From Albidovulum inexpectatum (GTDB lineage Bacteria; Pseudomonadota; Alphaproteobacteria; Rhodobacterales; Rhodobacteraceae), in the NCBI RefSeq assembly GCF_002927635.1, contig NZ_PRDS01000003.1:186001-250000 (forward strand): a stretch of DNA of 64,000 bases. Direction: 5' to 3'. Positions 41,543-49,334 of this stretch are shown in pieces (position 1 is the stretch's first letter; each line of letters starts with the position of its first letter). The notes under the pieces were generated by a model. It was not told where the DNA came from. It ran no database searches and was given only the letters and a program-made list of their open reading frames with translations. A program made the position numbers and the translations under genes.

Positions 41543-42094
41543 ATGATGCGTTACAAGGTCTGGGACCCTTTCGTCCGGGTCTTTCACTGGTCTGTGGTGG
41601 CGGGTTTCACCGCCAATGCCCTGTTCACGGACCCCGAAGCCAAACTTCATGAAAATATCGGCCTGGCCATCCTGGGGCTGGTCGCGCTGCGCATCGTATG
41701 GGGCGTTTTTGGCACCCGCCATGCGCGGTTCTCGGACTTCCTGCCTTCCGTTTCGGCCTCGATCGGCCAGCTGCGCGAGATGGCGACGGGACGCCGCCGC
41801 ATCCATCTGGGCCATTCGCCGCTGGGCGCGCTGATGATCTACAACCTTCTGGGAACCTTGCTGGTGATCTGCATCAGCGGCTACATGATGACGACGATCG
41901 CCTTTTTCGGCGTTGACTGGGTCGAGGAACTGCATGAGCTCGCCGTGACCTGGGCCGAAATCTCGGTCCTGGCCCATATCGCGGCGGTGTTCCTGGAAAG
42001 CCGCCGGCTGGGCGTGAACCTTCCGAAGTCGATGGTGACGGGCTACAAGGAAATCGACGACGACGTCATCAATGGCAGGGCAACAGAGGCATGA
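41543..42094 (+). CDS. Membrane b-type cytochrome (cytochrome b561/HyaC type)
   Basis: A 183-residue integral membrane protein, MMRYKVWDPFVRVFHWSVVA, with four hydrophobic segments and histidines at about 15, 36, 131 and 145 placed inside or at the ends of them, the pattern of two-heme b-type cytochromes such as the hydrogenase/thiosulfate-type cytochrome b subunits. Such proteins move electrons between the quinone pool and periplasmic c-type carriers. The start follows AGGGAGAG. It lies 70 bases after the PepSY gene, and its end overlaps the membrane LuxR gene by four bases (ATGA). The electron partner is unknown. Confidence 0.8.
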   Translation: MMRYKVWDPFVRVFHWSVVAGFTANALFTDPEAKLHENIGLAILGLVALRIVWGVFGTRHARFSDFLPSVSASIGQLREMATGRRRIHLGHSPLGALMIYNLLGTLLVICISGYMMTTIAFFGVDWVEELHELAVTWAEISVLAHIAAVFLESRRLGVNLPKSMVTGYKEIDDDVINGRATEA

Positions 42095-42669
42095 GCAAAC
42101 AGCCTGAACCGCGGCGCTACATGGGGGTGGAGCTCGCCCTGATCGTATTGATCGCGGTCCAGGGCTTCTGCGCGGCCTTCTTCCTGGTCGATCTGGCGCG
42201 GGACTTCATCGAGTCGCCGTCGGCCGCGATGGGTGATCTGCACTTCTGGGTCGAGATGATCGCCAATGTCGGACTGGTCGCTGGAATCGGTGTCGAATGG
42301 GTGTTCCTGATGCGTCTGCTGCGGCGTCAGGCGCGGGCGGAACGGGCGCTTTCGGCCGCGTCGGGAGCGCTGCACGACGTCATCGAGGCGCATTTCGAGG
42401 ATTGGGGGCTGACGCCCGCCGAGGCGGACGTCGCCACCTTTGCCATCAAGGGTCTGTCGATCGCCGAGATCGCCCGAATGCGTGGCTCTGCCGAAGGCAC
42501 CGTCAAGACCCAGCTGAACGCCGTGTATCGCAAGGCCGGAGTGCGGGGGCGCACGGAACTGGTGACAATCCTGATCGAGGATCTTCTGGATGGTGCCCTG
42601 TCGCGGCGGCGCAAGGACGAAAGGGCGGGCGCAGAATCCTGCGAAGACGCGGATGTCGTGGTGAACTGA
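42091..42669 (+). CDS. Membrane-anchored LuxR-type regulator
   Basis: A 192-residue protein with two N-terminal membrane helices (about 12-34 and 52-76), a linker and a C-terminal LuxR helix-turn-helix (residues about 107-160: LTPAEADVATFAIKGLSIAE, with GSAEGTVKTQLNAVYRKAGV). It lacks a receiver or autoinducer domain. The regulator is therefore tethered to the inner membrane, with its DNA-binding domain in the cytosol. The start overlaps the cytochrome b gene, so the two are coupled in translation and probably act together, with the cytochrome or PepSY protein acting as the signal source. Targets are unknown. I have not seen this architecture described in detail. Confidence 0.72.
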   Translation: MSKQPEPRRYMGVELALIVLIAVQGFCAAFFLVDLARDFIESPSAAMGDLHFWVEMIANVGLVAGIGVEWVFLMRLLRRQARAERALSAASGALHDVIEAHFEDWGLTPAEADVATFAIKGLSIAEIARMRGSAEGTVKTQLNAVYRKAGVRGRTELVTILIEDLLDGALSRRRKDERAGAESCEDADVVVN

Positions 42670-42744
42670 CCGCGCGATCCTTCGGGCTGGCCCCGACGGG
42701 GGACTTTGCGCTATAGTCCGCCGGGCAAAAACGGGGGGCAGTCA

Positions 42745-43350
42745 ATGCGCAAGGTGCTTCTTGCGGCGCCGATCATGGCGCTGGCCCTGATCGCCGGGCC
42801 GGTGCCGGTCAAGGGCGAAGGGTTGTCTTTGTCGCGCGCGACGACCGGTTCGCGACTGGCCATGTTCCGCAAGCAGGTCGCCGTTCTGGATAGCCGTGCG
42901 GCCGTGCAATATGACAACTCGGTCAGGCTGACGCCCAAGGCGAAGGTTGTGACGCAGGTTGCCATTCCATCCTATTCCGGCGCGTATCGCGGACTTTACC
43001 TCGAGCCGGCACGCGCTGCCGCCCGGCGCCATGGCGTGCCCGAGGACCTGTTCCTGCGCCTGATTCAGCAGGAATCGGGCTGGAACCCGCGCGCGATATC
43101 GCCAAAGGGCGCCCGGGGTCTGGCGCAGCTGATGCCCGCCACTGCCCGGCTGCTGGGCGTGGACATCAATGATCCGAACCAGAACCTGGACGGGGGCGCG
43201 CGCTATCTGCGGATGATGTACGACAGGTTCGGGAACTGGCGCCTGGCGCTGGCCGCCTACAATGCCGGACCCGAGGCCGTCGAGCGGCATGACGGCATCC
43301 CGCCCTATCGCGAGACCCGCAATTACGTGCGCGCGATCCTGGGAAGCTGA
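42745..43350 (+). CDS. Lytic transglycosylase (SLT domain)
   Basis: A 201-residue exported murein hydrolase. A signal peptide ([20 protein letters not shown]) precedes a linker and the SLT domain. The catalytic glutamate lies in [20 protein letters not shown], followed by [20 protein letters not shown] and [20 protein letters not shown], which is the Slt70-type goose-lysozyme core. It cuts peptidoglycan glycan strands to 1,6-anhydro products. The ATG at 42745 is preceded by GGGGGG. It is convergent with pmtA with five bases between stops. Confidence 0.88.
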   Translation: MRKVLLAAPIMALALIAGPVPVKGEGLSLSRATTGSRLAMFRKQVAVLDSRAAVQYDNSVRLTPKAKVVTQVAIPSYSGAYRGLYLEPARAAARRHGVPEDLFLRLIQQESGWNPRAISPKGARGLAQLMPATARLLGVDINDPNQNLDGGARYLRMMYDRFGNWRLALAAYNAGPEAVERHDGIPPYRETRNYVRAILGS

Positions 43351-43355
43351 GCAGC

Positions 43356-43973
43356 CTATGCGCGCTTGACGAAGCGCAGGAAGGTGAAGACCCCGAACGG
43401 GTCCAGCTGGCGGCTTTCGGCAAGGGTCAGATCGGGCTGGCCCATGACGCGGTGCACGGGAAAATCGGAATGCCAGCCGATACGATCGGCCAGCGGCGCA
43501 AACAGCCGTTCCAGCAGGGCAAGCGCGCCCTTGTCGCGCGCGAAATGGCCGGCGATCAGCACCTCTCCGCCCGGCTTGCAGACGCGCGCGGCCTCGGCCA
43601 TCACGCGTTCGGGTTCAGGCACGACCGAGATGACGAACATCGCCACGACCGTATCGAAGCTGCCATCGGGGAAATCGAGATTTCGGGCGTCCATCTCGTC
43701 CAGCCGGACGACATTGGCCAGCTTTTGACGCGCGACCTTCTCGCGCGCGCGGGCAAGCATGTCGGGCGATGCGTCGATGCCGGTAACGGTGATCTCGGGT
43801 CGATAATGCGACAGCGAAAGGCCCGTGCCGACGCCGATTTCAAGGACAGAGCCGGGCCGGGTATTCACATGGGCCACGACCTTTCGCCGCGCCTGCCGGG
43901 TGATCCATCCGAAGCTGTGGTCATAGATCGGAGCCCAGAAACGATAGGATTTCCTGACGGCCGAGATATCCAT
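43356..43973 (-). CDS. pmtA: Phosphatidylethanolamine N-methyltransferase
   Basis: Soluble or peripheral SAM enzyme that converts phosphatidylethanolamine to phosphatidylcholine. The 205-residue protein is of the Rhodobacter type: SYRFWAPIYDHSFGWITRQA, the SAM loop VLEIGVGTGLSLSHYRPEI, GIDASPDMLARAREK, and FVISVVPEPERVMAEAARVC. It lies 15 bases after pssA, so psd-pssA-pmtA are one unit that goes from CDP-diacylglycerol to phosphatidylcholine. Sequence alone cannot prove the substrate; the context makes it much more likely than another SAM methyltransferase. Confidence 0.85.
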   Translation of the reverse strand: MDISAVRKSYRFWAPIYDHSFGWITRQARRKVVAHVNTRPGSVLEIGVGTGLSLSHYRPEITVTGIDASPDMLARAREKVARQKLANVVRLDEMDARNLDFPDGSFDTVVAMFVISVVPEPERVMAEAARVCKPGGEVLIAGHFARDKGALALLERLFAPLADRIGWHSDFPVHRVMGQPDLTLAESRQLDPFGVFTFLRFVKRA

Positions 43974-43988
43974 GACCCTTCCTTTCGT

Positions 43989-44756
43989 TCAGTGTTGTCG
44001 AATGCCCCGTGCAGCCAGCACCTTGCCGGCCGAATGCAACAGGATCACGATGTAGATCAGCGTCAGGACGATCAGCGACAACCAGAAGCGCGTGAACAGC
44101 GCGCCGATCACCAGCGCCATTGCCAACAGAATCAGCCCCGAACGTTCGCGCGGGACGCGCAGCGATTTCAGCGATGGCGTCGGCAGGCGGCTGATCATCA
44201 GCCCGCCGACCAGCAAAAGCCAGACCCCCGTCAGCACCGGATGCGTCGCCGGCGTCCAGCCGGTTTCGAATGCGGCCACGACCGGCAACAGGGCAAGCAT
44301 CGCGCCCGCGGGGGCGGGGACGCCGGTGAAATGCGCCGCGGGCTTGGTGCCGGCCAGCTTGGCCCGTCCATCGTCCACGTTGAATCGTGCCAGCCGCAGG
44401 CAGGCGCACGAGACATAGATCAGCACCACGACCCAGCTGCCCATGCGCTCGCTGCTGGCGAGTGCGTATTGATACACGATCAGGCCGGGCGCCACGCCGA
44501 AATTCAGGAAGTCGGAAAGCGAATCCAGCTGCGCGCCGATATCGGATGTCGCGCGCAGTCGCCGGGCCAGCTGACCGTCCAGGCCGTCGATTGCCGCCGA
44601 AAAGACGATCAGCGCGACGGCAAGTTCGAACCGGCCGGCAAGTACGAGGCGGATCGCCGTCAGCCCCGCGCACAGGCCCAGCATGGTGACCATGTTGGGC
44701 AAGAGCGCCAGAAGGGGCTGGCTGTCGCTTCTGCCTGACGGGCGTTCCTGGGTCAT
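43989..44756 (-). CDS. pssA: CDP-diacylglycerol-serine O-phosphatidyltransferase
   Basis: Makes phosphatidylserine from CDP-diacylglycerol and serine in the inner membrane. The 255-residue protein has the CDP-alcohol phosphatidyltransferase signature DGLDGQLARRLRATSDIGAQ followed by LDSLSDFLNFGVAPG (D-G-x2-A-R-x8-G-x3-D-x3-D), and six to eight membrane helices. The start at 44756 is four bases after the psd stop. It is the middle gene of psd-pssA-pmtA. Confidence 0.93.
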   Translation of the reverse strand: MTQERPSGRSDSQPLLALLPNMVTMLGLCAGLTAIRLVLAGRFELAVALIVFSAAIDGLDGQLARRLRATSDIGAQLDSLSDFLNFGVAPGLIVYQYALASSERMGSWVVVLIYVSCACLRLARFNVDDGRAKLAGTKPAAHFTGVPAPAGAMLALLPVVAAFETGWTPATHPVLTGVWLLLVGGLMISRLPTPSLKSLRVPRERSGLILLAMALVIGALFTRFWLSLIVLTLIYIVILLHSAGKVLAARGIRQH

Positions 44757-44760
44757 GGTC

Positions 44761-45453
44761 CTAGCGGATCGCACCGCGCCGGGGGCCTTCGGTGCCGTCC
44801 AGATCGGCCAGCACGGTTTCCCCGGCCACCATCGTCTGGCCCACGGCGACAAGGGGCGCGACACCCTTGGGCAGATAGACATCCAGCCGCGATCCAAAGC
44901 GGATCATGCCAAAGCGCTGTCCGGCCAGGACGTGCTGGCCTTCCTTGACCTCGCACACGATCCGACGCGCGACCAGGCCCGCGATCTGCACCACGCCCAG
45001 GCGGCGGCCGTCCTCCATCCGGATGGTCAGGCCGTTGCGTTCGTTATCCTCGCTGGCCTTGTCGAGAGAGGCATTGAGGAACTTGCCCGGCCGATAGGCG
45101 ATGCGCTCTATCTGGCCGGTCACGGGCGCGCGGTTCACATGGCAGTTGAAGACATTCATGAAGATCGCGATCCGGGTCAGGGGGTCGGTCCCCAGGCCCA
45201 GCTCGGCCGGGGGCACGAAGTCGCCGATCATCTGCACCACCCCGTCGGCCGGCGAGATGACAAGATTGTCGTCAACCGGCGTCACCCGGTCCGGATCGCG
45301 GAAGAAGTAGTAGCACCACACGGTCAGCCCGACGCCGATCCAGCCCAGCACATCCGAAATCAGGAAAAGAACCAGCGTCGCGGCGGCAAAGATTGCCACG
45401 AAGCGATAGCCCTCGCGGTGCATCGGCTTGATGAAGGTGGACAGCATCGACAT
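44761..45453 (-). CDS. psd: Phosphatidylserine decarboxylase (short, archaeal-type)
   Basis: Pyruvoyl enzyme that turns phosphatidylserine into phosphatidylethanolamine. The 230-residue proenzyme has two N-terminal membrane segments, [34 protein letters not shown] and the self-cleavage site in [13 protein letters not shown], where the serine after FG becomes the pyruvoyl group. The start at 45453 is chosen over 45561, as it gives the usual length. It is the first gene of psd-pssA-pmtA and lies after the rplI terminator, so its promoter should be within 45454-45570, where no clear elements are seen. Confidence 0.93.
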   Translation of the reverse strand: MSMLSTFIKPMHREGYRFVAIFAAATLVLFLISDVLGWIGVGLTVWCYYFFRDPDRVTPVDDNLVISPADGVVQMIGDFVPPAELGLGTDPLTRIAIFMNVFNCHVNRAPVTGQIERIAYRPGKFLNASLDKASEDNERNGLTIRMEDGRRLGVVQIAGLVARRIVCEVKEGQHVLAGQRFGMIRFGSRLDVYLPKGVAPLVAVGQTMVAGETVLADLDGTEGPRRGAIR

Positions 45454-45572
45454 GAAAGATGGCCTTCGCGCGGTTTGGATCGTGCCTTTAATGACGGCAA
45501 AGGCCCGGGCGTGCAAGTCCCCGGCCCGCGTCGGCAGCGGGGCGCAAGGACGGGAAAACACCCCCTGCAGAC

Positions 45573-45600
45573 GAAAAACCGCGCCGGAAACCGGCGCGGT
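45573..45600 (-). terminator. Intrinsic terminator after rplI
   Basis: A perfect 10-base stem (ACCGCGCCGG / CCGGCGCGGT on the plus strand) with a 3-base loop is followed on the minus strand by TTTTT at 45577-45573. It separates the ribosomal operon from psd. Confidence 0.85.
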
Positions 45601-45627
45601 TCTGGTTCTTAGGAATGATCCGGCCGC

Positions 45628-46230
45628 TTATTCGGCGGATTTTTCCGCGGCTTCGTCTTCGTAGCCTTCCTGGGCGGCACCGCCCACGTCGTCGAAGAGT
45701 TCGGCGATCTCGAACTCGGCCGCGGCTTCCTCTTCGGCAGCCAGTTCCTGGATCGACTTGCCCGAGGCCTGCAGTTCGGCCTCTTCCAGGGTGCGGGCCA
45801 CGTTCAGCTTGACCTTCACCGAAACCTCGGGGTGCAGGTCGATCTGGATTTCGTGCAGGCCCAGTTCCTTGATCGGGCGCGACAGCACGATCTGGCGGCG
45901 GTCGACGGTGAAGCCCGCTTCGGTCGCGGCCTGGGCGGCGTCACGCGTGGTGACCGAGCCATAAAGCGCGCCGCTGTCCGAGGCCGAGCGCAGGATGACG
46001 AAGACCTGACCTTCCAGCTTCTCGGCGACCTTTTCGGCCTCCTTGCGGGTTTCCAGGTTCTTGGCCTCGAGCTGAGCCTTGCGGGCCTCGAAGGCCTTCA
46101 GGTTCTCTTCCGAGGCGCGCATGGCCTTGCCCTGCGGCAGCAGGAAGTTGCGCGCGTAGCCGTCCTTGACCTTGACGACATCGCCCATCTGGCCAAGCTT
46201 GGCCACGCGTTCCAGCAGGATGACTTGCAT
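45628..46230 (-). CDS. rplI: Ribosomal protein bL9 with acidic C-terminal tail
   Basis: Binds 23S rRNA at the base of the L1 stalk. The 200-residue protein has the N-terminal domain [20 protein letters not shown] and [14 protein letters not shown], a long central helix and the C-terminal domain ending near [21 protein letters not shown] tail of roughly 45 residues, rich in Glu and Ala, follows and is absent from the 149-residue E. coli protein; such tails are seen in alphaproteobacteria. It is the last gene of rpsF-rpsR-rplI, 12 bases after rpsR. Confidence 0.96.
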   Translation of the reverse strand: MQVILLERVAKLGQMGDVVKVKDGYARNFLLPQGKAMRASEENLKAFEARKAQLEAKNLETRKEAEKVAEKLEGQVFVILRSASDSGALYGSVTTRDAAQAATEAGFTVDRRQIVLSRPIKELGLHEIQIDLHPEVSVKVKLNVARTLEEAELQASGKSIQELAAEEEAAAEFEIAELFDDVGGAAQEGYEDEAAEKSAE

Positions 46231-46242
46231 TGTCCTGTCTCC

Positions 46243-46470
46243 TCACTTCACGACATAGGGCAGCAGGGCGAGGAAGCGGGCGCGCTTGATGGCGCGGGCC
46301 AGCTCACGCTGCTTCTTGGCCGAGACGGCGGTGATGCGCGACGGCACGATCTTGCCGCGCTCGGAGATGTAACGCTGCAGGAGGCGCACATCCTTGTAGT
46401 CGATCTTCGGCGCGTTGTCGCCCGAGAAGGGGCAAACCTTGCGGCGACGGAAAAACGGTTTAGCAGCCAT
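46243..46470 (-). CDS. rpsR: Ribosomal protein bS18
   Basis: A 75-residue small-subunit protein that pairs with bS6. It reads [20 protein letters not shown], then [20 protein letters not shown] and [20 protein letters not shown], the complete family pattern. It lies between rpsF (26 bases upstream) and rplI (12 bases downstream) in the usual order. There is nothing unusual in it. Confidence 0.97.
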   Translation of the reverse strand: MAAKPFFRRRKVCPFSGDNAPKIDYKDVRLLQRYISERGKIVPSRITAVSAKKQRELARAIKRARFLALLPYVVK

Positions 46471-46496
46471 GGTTCGTATCCTTTCCTTCAGGCCTG

Positions 46497-46841
46497 TCAG
46501 CGACGCTCGCGGCGCTCTTCGCGTTTCTGCATCTGGACCGAGGGACCTTCCTCGTGCTGATCGACCTTGACGGTCAGGATCCGCATCACGTCGTCATGCA
46601 GACGGGCCAGGCGCTCCATCTCCTGCACCGCGGCCGCGGGCGCGTCGGAGCGGAGGAAGAGGTAGTGACCCTTGCGGTTCTTGTTGATCTTGTAGGCCAT
46701 CGTCTTGACGCCCCAATACTCGCTGTCGACGACCTTGCCGCCATTGTCCGCGAGAATGGTGCCGAAATGTTCGATCAGCCCTTCGGCCTGCGCGTTGGAA
46801 AGGTCCTGGCGCGCGATCAAGACATGCTCATACAGCGGCAT
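46497..46841 (-). CDS. rpsF: Ribosomal protein bS6
   Basis: A 114-residue small-subunit protein. It begins [20 protein letters not shown], and includes [20 protein letters not shown], followed by a basic/acidic tail after [14 protein letters not shown] at 46841 follows CAGGAGAG; the longer frame adds residues upstream of that site. First gene of rpsF-rpsR-rplI, divergent from fabD. Confidence 0.97.
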   Translation of the reverse strand: MPLYEHVLIARQDLSNAQAEGLIEHFGTILADNGGKVVDSEYWGVKTMAYKINKNRKGHYLFLRSDAPAAAVQEMERLARLHDDVMRILTVKVDQHEEGPSVQMQKREERRERR

Positions 46842-46944
46842 GTGCTCTCCTGTCTGTTCGGGCGGCTTCATAGGCGGGCATCGAGCCTTCCGCGACCCGC
46901 CACGAGAGGCTTCGCCGGTTTCGCATTTTGCGGAAGGATGCGGC

Positions 46945-46972
46945 CTTATACAAATTCGGGCACAGGATGCAA
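46945..46972 (-). promoter_or_regulatory. Probable rpsF operon promoter
   Basis: Read on the minus strand, TTGCAT (46972-46967), 16 bases and TATAAG (46950-46945) form a good sigma70-type promoter about 100 bases before the rpsF start. Confidence 0.55.
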
Positions 46973-47046
46973 GGGAAAGGGCGCGGATTGCGCGCGCGGG
47001 CGGTTGCGGCTATGCGGGGAAGGCAACGGAATGAGGGAAACGAACA

Positions 47047-47976
47047 ATGACGCGCGCATTCGTGTTTCCGGGCCAGGGGGCCCAGGTCGTGGGCATGGGC
47101 AAGGCGCTGGCCGATGCCTATCCGGCGGCGAAAGCGGTTTTCGAGGAGGTCGACGAGGCGCTGGGCGAAAGCCTGTCGCGGCTGATCTGGGAGGGGCCGC
47201 AGGAGGATCTGACGCTGACCATGAACGCCCAACCCGCGCTGATGGCGACCTCGATCGCGGCGATGCGGGCGCTTGAGGCCGAGGGGTTCGGCATCGAGAT
47301 GGCGGCCTTCGTGGCGGGGCATTCGCTGGGCGAATATTCCGCGCTGTGCGCGGCCGGGGCGCTGAGCCTGTCGGATACCGCGCGGCTGCTGCGGTTGCGC
47401 GGGCGCGCGATGCAGGAGGCCGTTCCCGTGGGGCAGGGCGCGATGGCCGCGCTGCTGGGCCTGGGCCTTGCGCAGGCCAGCGAGGTGGCCGCCGAGGCCG
47501 CACAGGGGCAGGTCTGTCAGGCCGCCAATGACAACGATCCGACCCAGGTCGTGATCTCGGGGCATCGTGAGGCGGTCGAGCGCGCGCTGGAGATTGCCAA
47601 GGGCAAAGGCGCCAAGCGGGCGATCCTGCTGCCGGTATCGGCGCCGTTCCATTGTGCCCTGATGGAGCCGGCGGCAAGGGCCATGGCAGAGGCCCTGGCC
47701 GAGGTCGAGATTCGCGCGCCGAAGGTGCCTTTGGTCGCCAATGTGCGCGCCGAGGCGGTCACCGATCCGGCGGCGATCCGGCAGCTGCTGGTCGAGCAGG
47801 TCACCGGATCGGTTCGCTGGCGCGAGAGCGTCGAATGGATGGCGGCCCAGGGCGTGGACGCGTTCTGGGAGATTGGCGCGGGCAAGGCGCTGTCGGGCAT
47901 GATCCGGCGCATCGCGAAAGAGGCGAGCGTGCGCGCGATCGGAACGCCCGAGGATATCGCCGCGCTGAAGGCGTGA
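47047..47976 (+). CDS. fabD: Malonyl-CoA:ACP transacylase
   Basis: Loads malonyl groups onto acyl carrier protein for fatty-acid elongation. The 309-residue protein has MTRAFVFPGQGAQVVGMGKA, the nucleophile elbow FVAGHSLGEYSALCAAGALS with the catalytic serine, and the conserved histidine region PVSAPFHCALMEPA. The start lies after a GGGAAACGA stretch. It is followed by fabG after 61 bases, in the usual fabD-fabG-acpP-fabF order. Confidence 0.97.
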   Translation: MTRAFVFPGQGAQVVGMGKALADAYPAAKAVFEEVDEALGESLSRLIWEGPQEDLTLTMNAQPALMATSIAAMRALEAEGFGIEMAAFVAGHSLGEYSALCAAGALSLSDTARLLRLRGRAMQEAVPVGQGAMAALLGLGLAQASEVAAEAAQGQVCQAANDNDPTQVVISGHREAVERALEIAKGKGAKRAILLPVSAPFHCALMEPAARAMAEALAEVEIRAPKVPLVANVRAEAVTDPAAIRQLLVEQVTGSVRWRESVEWMAAQGVDAFWEIGAGKALSGMIRRIAKEASVRAIGTPEDIAALKA

Positions 47977-48037
47977 GGCTTGGTTGGCGCGGGGCTGGCC
48001 CCGCGCCGCGTATGGGATGGAGGAGGCAGGACTGGCC

Positions 48038-48775
48038 ATGTTTGACTTGACGGGAAAGAATGCTCTGATCACCGGCGCGTCCGGGGGGATTGGCGGTGAG
48101 ATCGCGCGGGCGCTGCACGGTGCGGGGGCGACGGTCGCGCTGTCGGGCACGCGGGAAGAGCCGCTGCGCGCGCTGGCGGACGAGTTGGGAGAGCGCGTGC
48201 ATGTGCTGCCCTGCAACCTTTCGGATGCCGAAGCGGTCGAAGGCTTGCCCAGGCGCGCCGTCGAGGCCATGGGCAGCGTGGACATCCTGGTCAACAATGC
48301 CGGCATAACGCGCGACAACCTGTTCATGCGGATGTCCGACGAGGACTGGAACGCGGTCATCGATGTGAACCTGAATGCGACCTTCCGCCTGTGCCGCGGC
48401 GTGCTGCGGGGCATGATGAAGGCGCGCTGGGGCCGGATCGTGAACATCACCTCGGTCGTGGGGACCACGGGCAATCCCGGTCAGGGCAATTATTGCGCCG
48501 CCAAGGCGGGTGTCACCGGAATGAGCAAGGCCTTGGCGCATGAGGTTGCAAGCCGTGGCATCACGGTCAACTGCGTGGCGCCGGGCTTCATTGCGACGGC
48601 GATGACCGACAAGCTGAACGATGAACAGAAGGCGCGGATCAACGAGCGAATTCCGGCTGGCCGGATGGGCAATCCCGAAGAGATTGCCGCGGCCGTTCTT
48701 TACCTGGCCAGTCCCGAGGCCGCCTATGTGACGGGGGCGACGCTGCACGTCAATGGCGGGATGGACATGGTCTGA
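48038..48775 (+). CDS. fabG: 3-oxoacyl-ACP reductase
   Basis: Reduces the beta-keto group with NADPH in fatty-acid elongation. The 245-residue short-chain dehydrogenase has the nucleotide loop NALITGASGGIGGEIARALH, NNAG at about 87, a catalytic Ser-Tyr-Lys set in ITSVVGTTGNPGQGNYCAAK and the C-terminal GGMDMV. The start at 48038 has AGGAGG upstream; an earlier in-frame GTG/ATG region overlaps nothing useful. It is the partner of fabD upstream and acpP downstream. Confidence 0.96.
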   Translation: MFDLTGKNALITGASGGIGGEIARALHGAGATVALSGTREEPLRALADELGERVHVLPCNLSDAEAVEGLPRRAVEAMGSVDILVNNAGITRDNLFMRMSDEDWNAVIDVNLNATFRLCRGVLRGMMKARWGRIVNITSVVGTTGNPGQGNYCAAKAGVTGMSKALAHEVASRGITVNCVAPGFIATAMTDKLNDEQKARINERIPAGRMGNPEEIAAAVLYLASPEAAYVTGATLHVNGGMDMV

Positions 48776-48829
48776 GCCGGTTTTCGACTCCGTCCGTGGC
48801 GCGGGCAAGAACACGCATTGCGAAAGCGT

Positions 48830-48857
48830 TTGCGTCCAGTCCATACTGTGCTATAGG
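48830..48857 (+). promoter_or_regulatory. Probable acpP promoter
   Basis: TTGCGT at 48830-48835, 16 bases and TATAGG at 48852-48857 lie about 140 bases before acpP. A later inverted pair, AAAGCCAG and CTGGCTTT (about 48868-48905), could form a leader hairpin. acpP is highly expressed, so its own promoter is expected. Confidence 0.5.
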
Positions 48858-48994
48858 CGGCGACGAAAAGCCAGCTGGGCCCGATCGCTTTGGCGTCTGG
48901 CTTTGACGGTCCCGCGCTGGTTGCGGGAATGAGGCGCTCGGAACGAGCAAGGAAACAACAAGGCGGGATCGGCCCGCAAGAATGAGGGTTTGAC

Positions 48995-49228
48995 ATGAGC
49001 GACATCGCAGAACGCGTCAAGAAGATCGTCGTGGAGCACCTGGGCGTGGACGAAGCCAAGGTTACCGAAAGCGCGTCCTTCATCGACGATCTTGGCGCGG
49101 ACAGCCTGGACACCGTCGAGCTGGTCATGGCGTTCGAGGAAGAGTTCGGGATCGAGATCCCCGATGACGCAGCCGAGACCATTCAGACCGTCGGCGATGC
49201 GGTGAAGTACATCTCGGAAGCCGTCTGA
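48995..49228 (+). CDS. acpP: Acyl carrier protein
   Basis: A 77-residue acidic carrier of growing fatty acids. It reads [20 protein letters not shown], with the phosphopantetheine serine in [20 protein letters not shown], the DSL motif. The length and charge are normal. It has its own likely promoter and a strong terminator. fabF lies about 1.2 kb downstream; a PilZ protein gene on the other strand intervenes. Confidence 0.98.
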   Translation: MSDIAERVKKIVVEHLGVDEAKVTESASFIDDLGADSLDTVELVMAFEEEFGIEIPDDAAETIQTVGDAVKYISEAV

Positions 49229-49250
49229 GACCAGCGGCATGTTTCGAATG

Positions 49251-49284
49251 GACGGCGTCCCGATGGGGCGCCGTCTTGCTTTTC
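49251..49284 (+). terminator. Intrinsic terminator after acpP
   Basis: An 11-base stem with one wobble (GACGGCGTCCC / GGGGCGCCGTC, loop GAT) is followed by TTGCTTTT. It lies 22 bases after the acpP stop. Confidence 0.85.
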
Positions 49285-49334
49285 TGGCGGGGGCGTGGTG
49301 TCAGGGCCGGATGGCCGGCCCGGGCCAGAGCGAT

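Noticed and set aside
48868-48905. Possible riboswitch or attenuator in the acpP leader
   Set aside because: Only one short inverted pair is visible, without a T tail or a known aptamer pattern.
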